A stretch of DNA of 64,000 nt, from positions 35,967,537 through 36,031,536 of the forward strand of contig NC_064440.1 of NCBI RefSeq assembly GCF_023343835.1, written 5' to 3'. A model generated the notes under the pieces. The model did not search any database. It worked only from the letters and a program-made list of their open reading frames with translations, and had not been told where the DNA came from. The DNA is from Lagopus muta. Its lineage: Eukaryota; Chordata; Aves; Galliformes; Phasianidae. Each line of letters starts with the position of its first letter. Position 1 is the stretch's first letter. Below are positions 1 through 12,480 of the stretch, in pieces. The translations under genes and the position numbers were made by a program.

Positions 1-111
1 ATGGTCATGGTCATGGTCATGGTCATGGTCATGGTCATGGTCATGGTCATGGTCATGGTCATGGTCATGGTCATGGTCATGGTCATGGTCATGGTCATGG
101 TCATGGTCATG
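1..111. repeat. (ATGGTC)n hexanucleotide array, cut by window start
   Basis: About 18.5 perfect copies with no substitutions visible. The array continues off the left edge. It reads open in several frames but is not a gene. Confidence 0.98.
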
Positions 112-1437
112 CCTGCTGGTATTTGGGGCTGTGCCTTAGGACAGTATGCAGAGGAGCTGCTTCTGCATTTCCAGCCATGATTAGGTGCAGAAGTAGGGAG
201 GCTAGAGGCTAGATCCTTGAAAATCTCTTTTTGCCTGAGCAAGCTTCCTTTTGGCATCCTTCTGTAAAAGGTTCCCTATGTGTGCTGATAGGTGAGCCAG
301 AAGTAGCCCACCCATGGCTGAGCAGAGTGGCAGGGCAGTGTGTGAGCTAGTGTGTTCTGTATGCCATGAGGCTGGCAGGGAGTGGTGGCACTTGGCAATG
401 GCCAAGGTCTTCAGCACATAAGTGGCATTGAGCAAGGAAATGGCGCTGCCAAGCTGGTATTGATTGCATCCTCAAGATGCTTTTGTGTGGGAGCAATAGG
501 TGTGCTTTGCAGGGATTTGGCAAGAAAACATCATTTTTTGCATTTGCATCATTTCCTGATGTCTTTCTCATTGCACCATTGAGTTTTTTTGCTGGAGAGA
601 ATCAACCAGGAAAAGGAAAAATGGCAAGGTGCAGTGGCTTTAGCCACCCTGGAGAGAGGATCGGGGAGATGATGGTGAAGATCCACAAGCAGACAAAAAA
701 ATCACTTGTCTGTATGTGGCCTTTTAATACAACCACTGAGTTGCATTGTCCGCAGATGAGCCAGATCCTGCCGTGGCTGCTGCTTGTTGTGCTTGGCAGG
801 CTGTTAGTGTATGGGCATGTGATGCATGTAATAAGAAGCAGAGCTTCTGGAAGATGGACTAATATTTAATTTAGAAATCTGCTGACAAGGTTATTAGTGA
901 TGCATTTCCTGGATGCTTGGGATAAGCTCAAAACTGGGATCTGGAGGACAAATAAAGCTTTTCTTTTTTGTGAATTCCCAGCAGACTTTCTCCCCAAAAT
1001 GTTTAAAAAAGCCTTCCAACAAGTGCCATAAATGCTTACTGGGGAAACATGCACGACCTAAGTAGCAATACTCTCAGAAGCAGGCTCCTCTCCACACATC
1101 TGCATTGCAAAGTGTTCCTTGCAGCCCTTTTTCCTTCCAGGGTCTGAGTCCTTCAGCTCACGTGCGTTTTGGTGAACTGGAGCTGTGCTTGGGGGTGGTG
1201 TTGTGCAGTGGGGAAACCCATCAGCATGCTGCTCACGGCCTGGCCCTGCTGGCTCTGTCCAGAACTTCACCTTTCTGCACCAAAACATCAGCTGGTCGGG
1301 AGCTGACATCTTGCAGAAAAACAGCTGTGGTTTGGGGTTTGTAAAAGGGTATGGGCTTGTAACCAAGAGTGAATGCCTGGGAACTGGGGATTTGACCTAC
1401 GTGGGAGTTCGACATGCAGCAGCATCTGAGCTTCATT

Positions 1438-1463
1438 GTTGTTTGTTTGTTTGTTTGTTTTTT
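1438..1463. repeat. (GTTT)n tetranucleotide run
   Basis: Five perfect GTTT units followed by a T run and ttctcag, so it also forms a strong pyrimidine tract. Confidence 0.9.
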
Positions 1464-3089
1464 CTTCTCAGTGGTGACCAGCAAAACAAACACCTGCCAA
1501 GGACCCCCTGCTCGAGGCTGTTTGATTCCTGGTGCCAGGAGGATGCTCCAGTGGGTGCCCAGAGTGCCCAGGTGTCACACTCTCTTCCAGGTCTCCCCCT
1601 GCTGCCTGTGCTGCTGACCCCAGCCCTCTGCCCCTGGCCCCCAAAGGTGAGTCTCACCCTACTAATGCTGCTTGCAAGCCTTTGCTTATGTTTTCCATCT
1701 TTTCTTTTGTTTTGGTGATTTATTTAGATCCCTTTTTTCCCCCATCTTCTGGGAGCACATAGGAAAAGGATGCTGCCATCTTTTGACAGTGGGATTTAAA
1801 AATGATTGTACTTCCAGTTGGCCTTGGAGGGCAGGGATGCTGAACAGAGACCAATCTGGATATTGGGGTGGAAAGCCAACATTCACTGCAGGAAAGGTGT
1901 GGCACAGGTGCAGTCTCCACTTGCAAGCAGGAGCTGCCCCGGTGTGTTTGGAGCTGCGATGAGGAGGAACCACAGCTCACCCATCCCACTGCTTGAAGAG
2001 TATTTTGGGCAATGGAGAGGTTTTCCTGCCCTCTGGCACTCAGCTTATTAACTGCTTCGGCTGCTTGATTGATTGTATTGACGGGTAATGCATGCCCCAG
2101 TTAGCTTATTGGGAGCAGCAACAAAAATAAAGCAATAAAAATAACCCTGTGCCCATGTCACCAAAATGTGTAGGAATGCTGCCGTTGCTGAAGCAGAGCC
2201 ATGACCCCCCTGAGACAGATCACAGCCTCACTGCTGGGCCCTGGCTGAGGCCCTGCCCCTCTGTCCCACCCTTCTGATGGCTCTGGTTGGTGGCTGCTGG
2301 GGCAGAACCTCCCCAAATCCAAGTCTGGAGGGAAGTGTGCCCATAAACAACCTGATGGCAATGCTCCCAGGTGCCATTGTGGTGTAACCCTTAGCTGAGT
2401 CCTGTGAAGAAAGAGGAGGGGGGATGACCCAAAGCGTACTTTATTTCTCAATGAAGTTGGCTTTCCCCACTGTTTCAAAGCAACCACAGCAGACCATCTC
2501 TCCAGCAAAGGCTCAGCTCTGCCAGCAGGGACCCCCAGTATGAAAGGGAACACGGGGCTTACGGGGACCCTTCCACCTCCAGCAAGTGAAGTGGGGCTGA
2601 GGGATGTTGGGAAAGACAAGGGATCAACCTTCAGCCCTGTACCCAGCTCTGCAGGCTCCTGTTCTGCGCTCAGCATGCTCCTTCCTGGTGGACCCCGGCC
2701 CTCTGAGGAATCGCTCTGGAGCTCGAGGCCAGCCTACAGGGAGAGGTAAGGCAAGCTTGGTCCCTCTCCAGCTCCCGTGGCCTCTGCCCCTGTCACACTT
2801 GGTCGCTCACCTTCTGCCGTGCTGGTCACAGGAGTCCTATAAAACCAGCAAAAGAGCCAAGCTGGGATGAGCAGAGATGGGGTCGTGTTCATCAGCCTCT
2901 CTGCTTTTGTTACTAAAATAGATCTGCTGTGGCCTGAGGCTGTCATGCTGTCCCAGGCATCGACTATCGCATAATAGAAGGCAGGGCAACATTTTTCCAT
3001 TAGTGAGGAGGAGGATGTGCAACTCTTTGTGAGAAGATGGCCCTGTAAAAGCAGGAATGTTATAGTGACCGGCAGAGCCATCTCTCTCC

Positions 3090-3121
3090 CTTCCTGCACA
3101 AATGATTCTATGGTTCTATGG
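3090..3121 (+). mobile_element. Possible CR1 3'-terminal octamers
   Basis: gattctatggttctatgg matches the terminal octamer repeats of CR1, but the upstream body is not clearly recognisable. Confidence 0.4.
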
Positions 3122-6100
3122 GGCTGCACCAAGGTCACGGTGCCTCAGTTGGTGCACATCTCCTGGGGTTCTGCTGTCATGGGCTGCAGCTGTGTGTGCT
3201 GCACGCAGCCTCTTGTGAGCACATCCATCTGTGGTGGCACTGGGGAGGGGAAGCTTCAGAGGCTGGAAGGCTGTATGCTCAGGGAAGGATGCGCTTTGGG
3301 GAGCTGTGAGGAAGGCTCTGCTGGCAGACCCCTATGGGTCTCAGGAAAGGGCTCCCCATGGCCATCTCTGAGGAAAACCGAGGCATGTCCCTGCTGGGGG
3401 ACTGTGTGTCTGACCCAGGACCACAACCCCAAACTGTCCTCCCACAAACTCCCATGACCCCGCTCTGTCTAGCATGTGCGTTTTATCCCCTGGCTTAAGT
3501 GAAGACGTTTTTTCTGCAATAAGCAATTATTAAAGCACCATTTGGATGAGCATTGTGACATCTCCCACCTCCTCCAGGCAGGTCTCCAGCCTGTTTCCTC
3601 TGCCTTCCCACGCTCCCTGACAGAAGTGCCATCCCCTCTCTCAGGGCTGTATCCCTGCCCTCTGCTGTGTCCCCCGGCGGAACAGGAGCCCAGTGCCCAG
3701 CTCTGTGCATTTGCAGCTCCTGGCCCCAGAGGTGAGGCAAGGCGTGCTTTCTTTTAAACACTTCCTCATGGCTGCATCTTGGACATCTTGCCCCATGGCA
3801 CTCAGTGGAACACCAGGTTAGAACTGGGGGATGTTTGTGCATGTAAGCTTGAGCACGCCTGCCAATGTCCTTCCATCTTTTACATTCAGAGGTGATCCTG
3901 TGGATGCCTGTACTATAGCAAAACAGTGTATAAGGGAAACCTGAAAAAGGACTTTTGGGGGCGATCAGTTAGCCTGGGAAATAGCTGCTGTTCTGCCTTG
4001 TGCCCAGGCAGTTTTACTCCAGGGCAGGTAAGGTGCTTGCGTTGCATGTCTATGCTGGCACAAAGCTGACCAACAGCTAACGATTTCCCATTTTGACCCT
4101 TCTGCTTAATCTGAACTTGAAGGTGAACAGGAGGAGCTAACGGCATCGATCCGGGCTGCGGCTGATCAGCGCTGTGCCCCTCTCCCGCTGCTTTTTCTCT
4201 GCCTCCCCTTCACGCCTTTCAAAAGCCATCCGTCAGAGCAGGCTGGCGTGGCACCGTGCAGCTGACCTTGCTGGGGGACAGGGGGACAGCATGCAGGAGC
4301 CTGCTCTGCCCTCATCATTGGGCACAAGGCTGTGGGGTCCCTGAGGCTAAGAGGGGCAATGCCCACGTCTTGCTTCATTTGCCCCATTGAGGAATAAAAC
4401 AAAACCTGAGCATGGCTTGGAAACCTTGAACTTTTTTTTTGGTCTTCCCTCAGCATCTTCCTTGCTTTAGCCATGGATTTCCTGCAGCTGAAAACAACAA
4501 ACCATTTTAATCTACGTATTGCTTGTTCTGATCTTTTAATCCAGCTTGCTTTCTATCGGCGGAGCAGCCTAAAATCATTTCTCTGCCTGCCTCCTATTAT
4601 ATAATTATTCGGCAGATTACTCAGGGGCCAGATGTGGCTAGGCACTGCTGTGAAGGGTTCAGGGGCTGCAGAGGAACACTGCAGGGCTGGGAGGGAGGGA
4701 AAGTGTTAAGCTGACTGCACTGTGCTGAGTCCTTTGCATTCCAGCACGCAACGGTAAGCGAGGTTATCCCTTCATCTCATTTGTTGAAAGAAAATGCCCC
4801 AGAGTCCAGTTGGAGAAATGTGGCCTCCAACTTGGATAGGATCTCACTGCACTTCTGTGGTGTATTTTATGGCTGTATTTCTGTCTCTGATCTCACTGTG
4901 GTGTTATCCACATCTTGGGAAGGAATGAGGCATATGGATGGTGCTGCCCCTGCAGAACTGCCTGACATCCCTGTGTAGAGCATTGGGTGGGGGACAGCTT
5001 GGGGTGAAGGACCATCAGCTTGGGGGAATATCATGGTGACACTGAGATGGCACGGCTTCATCACCAAAGCCCCTGATCTCAGACAGCTTTCAAGGAGCCT
5101 TAGATGTTAACCTTAGATAACGAAGTCTGGAGCCCTTAGGTAATGGGGTGTTTTGGGACAGCTGCTTTGCAGAAGCAACATCACTAAAACTGATGCCAGA
5201 GGAGGATTTGCCCAAGGGTTTCCATTTGCAGGGATGATGGAAAGGTGTATCATCAGCATAGAGTGGTGTAGCTGAGGGATTTGCTGGGAGCGGTTGGTGT
5301 TGCCAGCAAATGCAGCTGCTGACTGGTCTAAACTCTGGGCTTGAGCCCATAAGAACAACGGGATGTCTCCAAGAATTCATTTTCTCCTCAGAAGGAGCGT
5401 TTTTGCTCCGTTGAGCTGGTACAGAAGAGCTCTATTTACCTTAAACACAAGGAATCCAAAACCTAGAAGCAAAGTGAACTCTTCTCCAGTCACCCAGAAT
5501 TAAGGACCAAGTTCCGTCAGCTACTTCAGAGCTCACATTCTCTTTGGAGCCTGGACATGCAAGGCCACCAGGACTGGCAGTTGAGGGGAGAAAGCCAGGA
5601 GATGCTTAACCCATGGACTACAGCTGGCTTGGATGTGATTGGGATGTTTTTTTGGGTTGAGCAGGTGTTTATGGAGGTGACTTTGACATGTTCTTTGAGC
5701 CTTTGGCTTAGCAGCGCAGTTTTGGGAACAAATGGTGCTCAACTTGGAGCATACTGCACTCCGTCTATAAGACACCAGACATCTCGGTCCTTCTTCCACA
5801 ACAGCTGTTTCAGCTGCCCTTCTTCTTCCAAGGCAGGAGATCTGTTGGCTCTTGGAGTGGCTGGTTGAAAGGAGGGCACTGGAGGATATGAACAGCCACG
5901 GAGGGGTCCAAAGCAGTGTGGGGACACGAGATGCTCTTTATTTGGCCGTGCGGTGCTTACCATGCATTCCCTTCCTCGGAGGCTCATAGAGAGGGTGTAC
6001 CAGTTGAGATCTGGGGGCTGCAGTCAGTGCTCCAGCCGGGTCCCTCCATCACTGCTGCTTGCTGCAAGCTGCCTGTTCTAACTCAGCTGGCGCCAGCAGC

Positions 6101-6696
6101 TAAATGTGTGCTGCTGAACACGCTCCTCCCTCCTGCAGGCTCCATCCCTGGCTGATACCCTGGCCAAATGGCTCTAAATTTCCCCATGTACAGAGCCCCA
6201 GCGCTCATTTCGTAGCAGAAGCTCTTTCCCCTTCATGTTGATAGCATTGGCTGGTTTGTTCTCATCGCCTCGAGGCAACCCGATTTGCTCAGTGGCCTTT
6301 AAAAAAAATGGATGAAAAAAAAAAAAATAATCAGAGCCCACTGAAATGACAAAAACATCAGTGGTGGGTGCATCCCTCTTTACAGCAAACCAAGGGATTT
6401 GGGAGAAAATAGGTCACGTGCTCTCTGTCCCATGCCACGTGGTTGCCATCCCAGGGCCAATGAGGTTTGGAGCCCTCCGCGCTGTACAGCAAAAGATCAC
6501 TGGGATTTTTTTCCCCATAGCATTTTTCATCCTTTCCAAACGTGAAAAGAGTGGCCATCTGCACAGACCCCGTCACGCGAAATCGGCACGAAAGCGGCTC
6601 TTTGGGGAAGGTAAGGAGATTTAAAAGATTGTGTTGGTGGAAGACCACCTGCCGCGTGCAACTTCTCCTTCAGATGAAAATTGATGCGGTGCTACG

Positions 6697-6792
6697 AGAT
6701 ATGGTTTAGTAGCCTAGTGGTAGTGGTGGTGGTAGGAGGATTGTTGGACTAGACGGTCTTGTAGGTCCTTTCCAACCTTGTGATTGTATGAT
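6697..6792 (+). mobile_element. CR1 LINE 3' fragment
   Basis: Ends with the CR1-like signature ggtcctttccaaccttgtgattgtatgatt split over its last 30 nt, preceded by ggttggactagac-like sequence. 5' truncated. Confidence 0.8.
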
Positions 6793-8061
6793 TAGTGAAG
6801 AGTTGGGAAGCGAGTCGAATACAGGGCTCCAGTGGGGGCTAAAAGAGCTCTGAACGTTTAAGAGCCTTCCCAAGTGCATGTCTTGAGTAGAGAAAATAGA
6901 AGTCCGTGTTGGACAGAGGTGGGATTATGGGAGCAATTGGTCGTCAGCTCCAGTGAATGGCTGCTCCTCCAACTATCTGGTCTTGCAGAATTGCCATTCT
7001 TTGCTGCAGTGTGGATTTTGTGAAAACAAAGAGTAACTTTACCTGCATATTGTAGCCAATGCTAACAACCACCGGGTCGGGAAGCGCCCATCTCCGCGTT
7101 AGCTGGGGTATCCATCTGCTATGGATTTGTGTGAGGCACGGTGCGAGCTGCGGACAGTGCTGCTGGTGGATGTGTGGGGACAGCCAGAATCACACCAACC
7201 CAAAGAAACGGGGGCTAGAATAACATCAGTGCTCATCACACCTGGGTCTGTCCGTGCAATAGAAGCCCATAGCCTGTTTGATTTGATTTCTGCATTTTGG
7301 TTACGCTTCCATTAATTTTTGCTCTCGCGCAGAGGAAATGGGCAGAAATTTTATTTGAGGAGAGGAATGCCTTTTATAATGGCTCCCTTCTATTCTTTGG
7401 GTAAGCGTCTTCCCCATGGCTGCTACATTTTCTGATGCCTTTGCTTTATTTGCTTTCCGGTGGCATTTTATTTGGTTGAAACGTTTCTTTGTGAGTATAA
7501 AAGTGAGTTATTAGTTTCAGAGGTTAGGGAAGGCTGAAATGCTGTTAAATCAATCCCGAAATATCACATCCTCATTATGAAGGGAAAGTATTTTCAGATA
7601 TGTTTGTCTTGTAATTTGAGTTTTCTGGGATAATGTCATTTTAATGCGAATCATATTAGAGAAATCCATCTTATTACTGGGGAGTCACGTCTGGCTCGGA
7701 ATAAACCGAATGGATGAAGGGCAATGTGTTTAGGTTTCCATAAAATGATTGACCTTTGTTTTGACAGATGCAAAGGCAGATGCTATAGCTTGCATTTTGA
7801 TACAGAAACCAACCAAAAGTCGTGGTTTTGTATCATATTTGGGCTTTCATCTTCAATTCCAAAATAATTCAGTCGTATTTTTGAAACTCTTAATCTCAGT
7901 TCTTTCCCTCTCTCTTAAGGATTAATTTGTGCAAACATTTATAGTATTTCCAGATATAAAGGCACATTTTGACGTCTTTCCTCTAGGGTAATAAACATCA
8001 GAGATGTTCTTTTAATCTCGTTGAATTTAAGGACATTTCCTTCTGAAGAAAACACACTGTT

Positions 8062-8072
8062 GGGGGGGGGGG
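8062..8072. repeat. G11 homopolymer
   Basis: Uninterrupted run of eleven G, followed about 25 nt later by an A-run near 8098-8108. Confidence 0.9.
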
Positions 8073-8651
8073 AATACTGACCAGGATGAAAGAGGGAAAA
8101 AAAAAAAGTAGTTTTGGGGAATGGGGTTTGCAGCAGGGAAGGGGGGTAGGTACCATGTCTGTGGGTGCACGAGAATGAGCCCCAGCCCAACACCAGCCCT
8201 GTGGGGAGCACTGCCTGTCCCTGCAACATGCTCTAACGCTTTTCTCTTGTTGCACCCATCCTGGTGCTGCGGCTGTGCACGCACACACATCTGTCTTCTT
8301 CTATTTTATTCAGGCTTTGCTATGTGAGTAAATGGTGTCAGGTCACCAGACCTCCTCCTCTGGGGCCAGATTTGGGGATGGGGGTGGTCGTGGCACTCTC
8401 CCCGCAGCTCTGGTCCCATGCTCAGTACGTGTACAGGTTTCCTCCTCGGTGTGCTTGGCTGAGTGTTTGGACCCGAGGTTATAGAGGACCTACCACAGGG
8501 AGAAGGAGAGAGGAAAGCACGGCTCTCCTTGATCGTAATCGAGGCTGAGGTTTAGCTGAAGTGAAAACAGATCAGGAGTGACAGTTTTGGAGCCTGCTGT
8601 CAGGGTCTGAGCATGGCGCGGCGGCAATCCACCCCCAGCCGCCCAGGGCCA

Positions 8652-8699
8652 CCTTCCTCCTCTTCTTCCTCCTCCTCCTCCTCCTCCTCCTCCTCCTCA
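8652..8699. repeat. (TCC)n trinucleotide repeat
   Basis: Near-perfect CCT/TCC repeat. It produces poly-Ser and poly-Arg open frames on opposite strands that are repeat artefacts. Confidence 0.95.
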
Positions 8700-11600
8700 T
8701 CAGTGAGCATGGGACAGGGTCACGCTGCCTGCCTCCATCCATGGCGCATCTCATGCCTGGGGTTGGTGGCATGTTGTCGCATGCCACCCCTGCCTATATT
8801 CCCAGAGGCCAGAGCATCTCTGGCCAAGGTGATTGACGTGGGTTTGCTGAGAGCCAGTGCCACGGAGGAGCTCTAGGTCCAGCCCCATGGTCAAAATAAC
8901 ACACTTGCCTGTCTCGACCTTCCATGTCCTGTCTGCCCTTGTGTGCTCCAGGTCAGTCTGTCCGTGCACCGGTGCCTGGACAGACACCTCCAGGGCAGCC
9001 GTCATGCAGCAAGCCTCATCCCTATTTCCAGGGATTAGGGAGAGAAATGGGGCTGGGATGAGATGAGGCAGGAGATTGCTGCACTTGCAGGATGAAGGGA
9101 TTTGTTGGCTGCCCCCAGATCAGGAGATTGAAAATGGAGGGAAATTACTGAGATGATGCTGCCTGGGATTAAAGCCAGTCTGGCCAGAGGCGGTCTCCTT
9201 CAGAGGGGGGTGGTGGGTGGGCTGCAGGCTGACTGCTGCTCTGCAAGCATTTTCTGCAGAAGCGGTGGAAGTCCATCCTCAGGACTCTGGGATGCCTGGA
9301 ATTGTGTGCAGTGTGTTGTGGTGGACTGAGGTGGGGAGGTGGGGAGAAGGGGGCAGGAACGGAAGGCCACCTCCTTGGTGGCTCCTTGTCCAGCAGGATG
9401 AAAATGCCCCTTGTGTTCTGCTGGGAACCCCAGAGGTGCTCTCCTCTCAGCCGTCCCCGCAGGCAGAAGGATGCCGGGCGCGTGCTTGGAGCTCTTTACA
9501 GAGCTGTGCCCTCTGGTTTCCTGGCTGCAGGAGGACAGGCTGCATGTCCTCCGAGGGCTGCAAAGCCCCATGTGGCCTCTCTTCCTTGGTGAGCTCTCAT
9601 CATGGACCTCCGGCCATGAGTGTCCTCTTTTGAGTGTCCTTTGGCCTTCCGCTGAAAAATGGCATGTAAGAGATGTGTCCCATTGCAGGGCACGTGTGCG
9701 CAGTGTTGGTGATAAATGTCCTTTATATCATCCACAGAGCAGTGTGATCTGATGCCAGGTCCAAGGCAGAACGAGGTCCTTGTGAGATGTGTGTGGTAGA
9801 GGGACCCTCCAGGATGGGTGAGGTGGCTGGACCACCAGGCAGCCTTGTCACAACATTTTCTCACTCCGCTTTTTAGCTGGGGCAAAACAAGGCTAAATTG
9901 GATGCAGCCCTGCAGCATGACTGACCCTGGGCGCAGCACATGGCTGTCCTGCTGAGAGGTGTTCCTGCACCCAGCCCAGATCTCCCTTGCTGCAATTAAG
10001 ACCCTGCGTAATGCCCCATCTCCTCCAGCCTCCTCATTCCTGCAGACCTTGGTTCCTCTGGCCCTTCCTTCTGTCCTCGTGGATCCAGGGTTGCTCTCTG
10101 TTGGCTGGATCTCCCATGAAGACCCATCTTATTATTCTTGGCTTTCTTTCGCAGATCCTGAGCTTGTACACTGAGTTATTGCTCCCAGAACAACATTCAG
10201 TACTTTCCCTTTCCCTTCCTGAGTCATATCTTATTTTCCCCACCATTGCCAAGCTCTCTTTGGGTTCTTGCCATGCTCTCAGCCAAACTGGCTCCCCTAA
10301 GCTGCCTTTTCACCTGGCACTTTAACAGAAGAGCCTCTAATACCTGCTCTTTGAGCACTGAGGGGGTTTCCCACCCATCTCCAAACAGTTTCCTTTACTT
10401 CAGGCTTCCCTGGTTCTTTCAGAAAAAATGTCACATAGGAAGATATTTGGAACCACGTTCCTACCACCGCTGTACCACCTGTTAGGGCTTTCCCCTCTCT
10501 GCACAAGCTTACCTTGGGGCTGCAGATGCCTGCAGAAATGCTTGGCTCCCCTTGTGCCATGTGAGGTTCTCTGTTCTCCAGCAGCTTGGTCCTGCCACCC
10601 TCTGCAGCACTGGGTCTCATGACGCATCCAAGATGCAGATATGGAGCACAGCACTGAAGCTCTTGGCTTCTAAATCTCAGCAGTGCAAAGCAGCACCGTT
10701 TCAGCTAATTAAAGCCAATGGTGCAACGTGTTAATGGCAGCAATGCCTTTCAAGGTGACTTGGGTACCTGTGCTGAATGGAGAATAGCAAATGGTTGGCC
10801 CAACCCAGCTCCTCATCAGCACCTCTTCCTGCTTCCCAGAATCTCCAAAGAGTTGGCTGGAGCATGGAGGGACAGCTGGTATTTCAGAAAAAATCTTCAA
10901 TGTGTTGCTTTATTATTTAATTTTCTGGCAGAGTAAAATCTGTGGTTGAGGAGACAGACGCCTTCCTTATGATGGTAGGAGATGGTATTTTCTCACCACA
11001 CGGTGTCTTAAGCCCACCCAGCACTTGCTGAAGGCTTACAGACATTTGCAGATGTGCAGTTGCTCTTGGTGACTGAGCAGCAGTAAGACCAACAGAGTAG
11101 AGCAAAGAGCATCAGAGCTCATAGGAAATGAGCTGAAATATCCTGTGTACCGAAACAATCTAACCTTCACTGAAAGGACTCTTTTATTGGCAAGTTGTTC
11201 CAAAAGTAGCTGACAGGGTGAATTGAAAGTGACTAAACTCAAGTGTGTTGTCTCCACACTCAGCCTTCCAGAAGCAGCTTTCATTCAATACAAAACTAAT
11301 TCAGTGCAGAGCTATTGCTAGACCAAGCAGGGTTTTTTGACCTTGTGAAAGATGGAGTTGGAGGTTTCACAGGTGCAAATAATTGTTTCCTCATTGCATG
11401 CAAAATCTTCATCCTGGTGTGATCAACAGGGAAAAGCTGTAGATTCCCTTGCTGCCATCACACAAAAGAAGGCTGTAATGACCATCAGGACAGATCCAGG
11501 GCTTCTCTTTGGATTGGGCTTGCGTTAGAGGTTGTGGATATTAATGCTGTCTGACATCAGGGGGTCCAATCTTGTTTTCACATCTGACTTCCCATCCATT

Positions 11601-12440
11601 CACCACCCACACCAGGGTGATGCTGGAGGCTGCTTGTCATTAACCTCTGAGGTGCAGTGGGTTAAAATGGATGCAGTAGCACCCAACAGATAAGCAGGGA
11701 CTCCTGGATGTCACTCCCTGAGTTTCCAGTGCCTGCTGGCAGGACCCAAAATTTGTGCTTTTTTTGTGATAGGAACTCACCAGCTTTCTCTATGTGGGAC
11801 AGGCCACTGCTGTGATGCTGCATTTCTTGGTTTGCCAGTCAGGTCAGAAATCTGGCTGAAATGCCTGAAATTTAAAGTAAGTAACAACTACAAAAGAGAG
11901 GTGAAATGGCTAGGGGAGTTTTGCACGTTGTGTAGAGCTCCTCTTCTATTTTCTTCTCAAAAACTGGAAGAGATCGTGTTTAAGAGCCAAGCTTTTCTCA
12001 GCAGTACCACTGAAAACACCTGAATTTAAGGTGTGTTCAACAGAAGGGAACCCAAAAGCAGGATGCACAGCCTGATACTAGCCTGAAACAAATCTGTGTG
12101 GCAGCTGGTGGATGTGCTGTGTAAAGAAGAATCCCAGGAAAGTAATGGGGAATTTCCTGAGGGGAAGAGCAGTTTTAGCACAGCTTTGGGCAGGTCTGAG
12201 AGCAGAGATGTTGACTGATACCAACACCTAGAGCCAGTGTTCTGTATGGAAGGCCACCCAGTGTGAACAAGCAGCCCTGCTCTCAGGGGGGCAAGGGACC
12301 TGGGGAGCAATCCACGCTGGCTTGAAGGGGATAGGAAGCAATTGTTTAGGAAATGGAGAAAAGCTTTCAAGAATTCCATCTAGCAGAGAGATCGGGGGCA
12401 GGATCAGGTGGTAGAAGACAATCAGAGGTGCTGAGGATGC

Positions 12441-12480
12441 AGGCTGATTGTGATGAGGATGCTGAGGCTGATTGTGATGA
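12441..12480. repeat. Short direct duplication, 24-nt period
   Basis: AGGCTGATTGTGATGA occurs at 12441-12456 and again at 12465-12480. Confidence 0.85.

Noticed and set aside
3721..3735. Short segment between tttgcag and gtgagg
   Set aside because: Too short and without any neighbouring exon to support it.
4745..4753. Apparent 9-nt microexon CACGCAACG with good-looking acceptor and donor
   Set aside because: Resembles the real COL6A1 microexon in form, but no flanking exons require it and no protein frame is repaired by it. Such pairs occur by chance.
8572..8876. Poly-Arg and poly-Ser open frames
   Set aside because: Direct translation of the TCC trinucleotide repeat, not genes.
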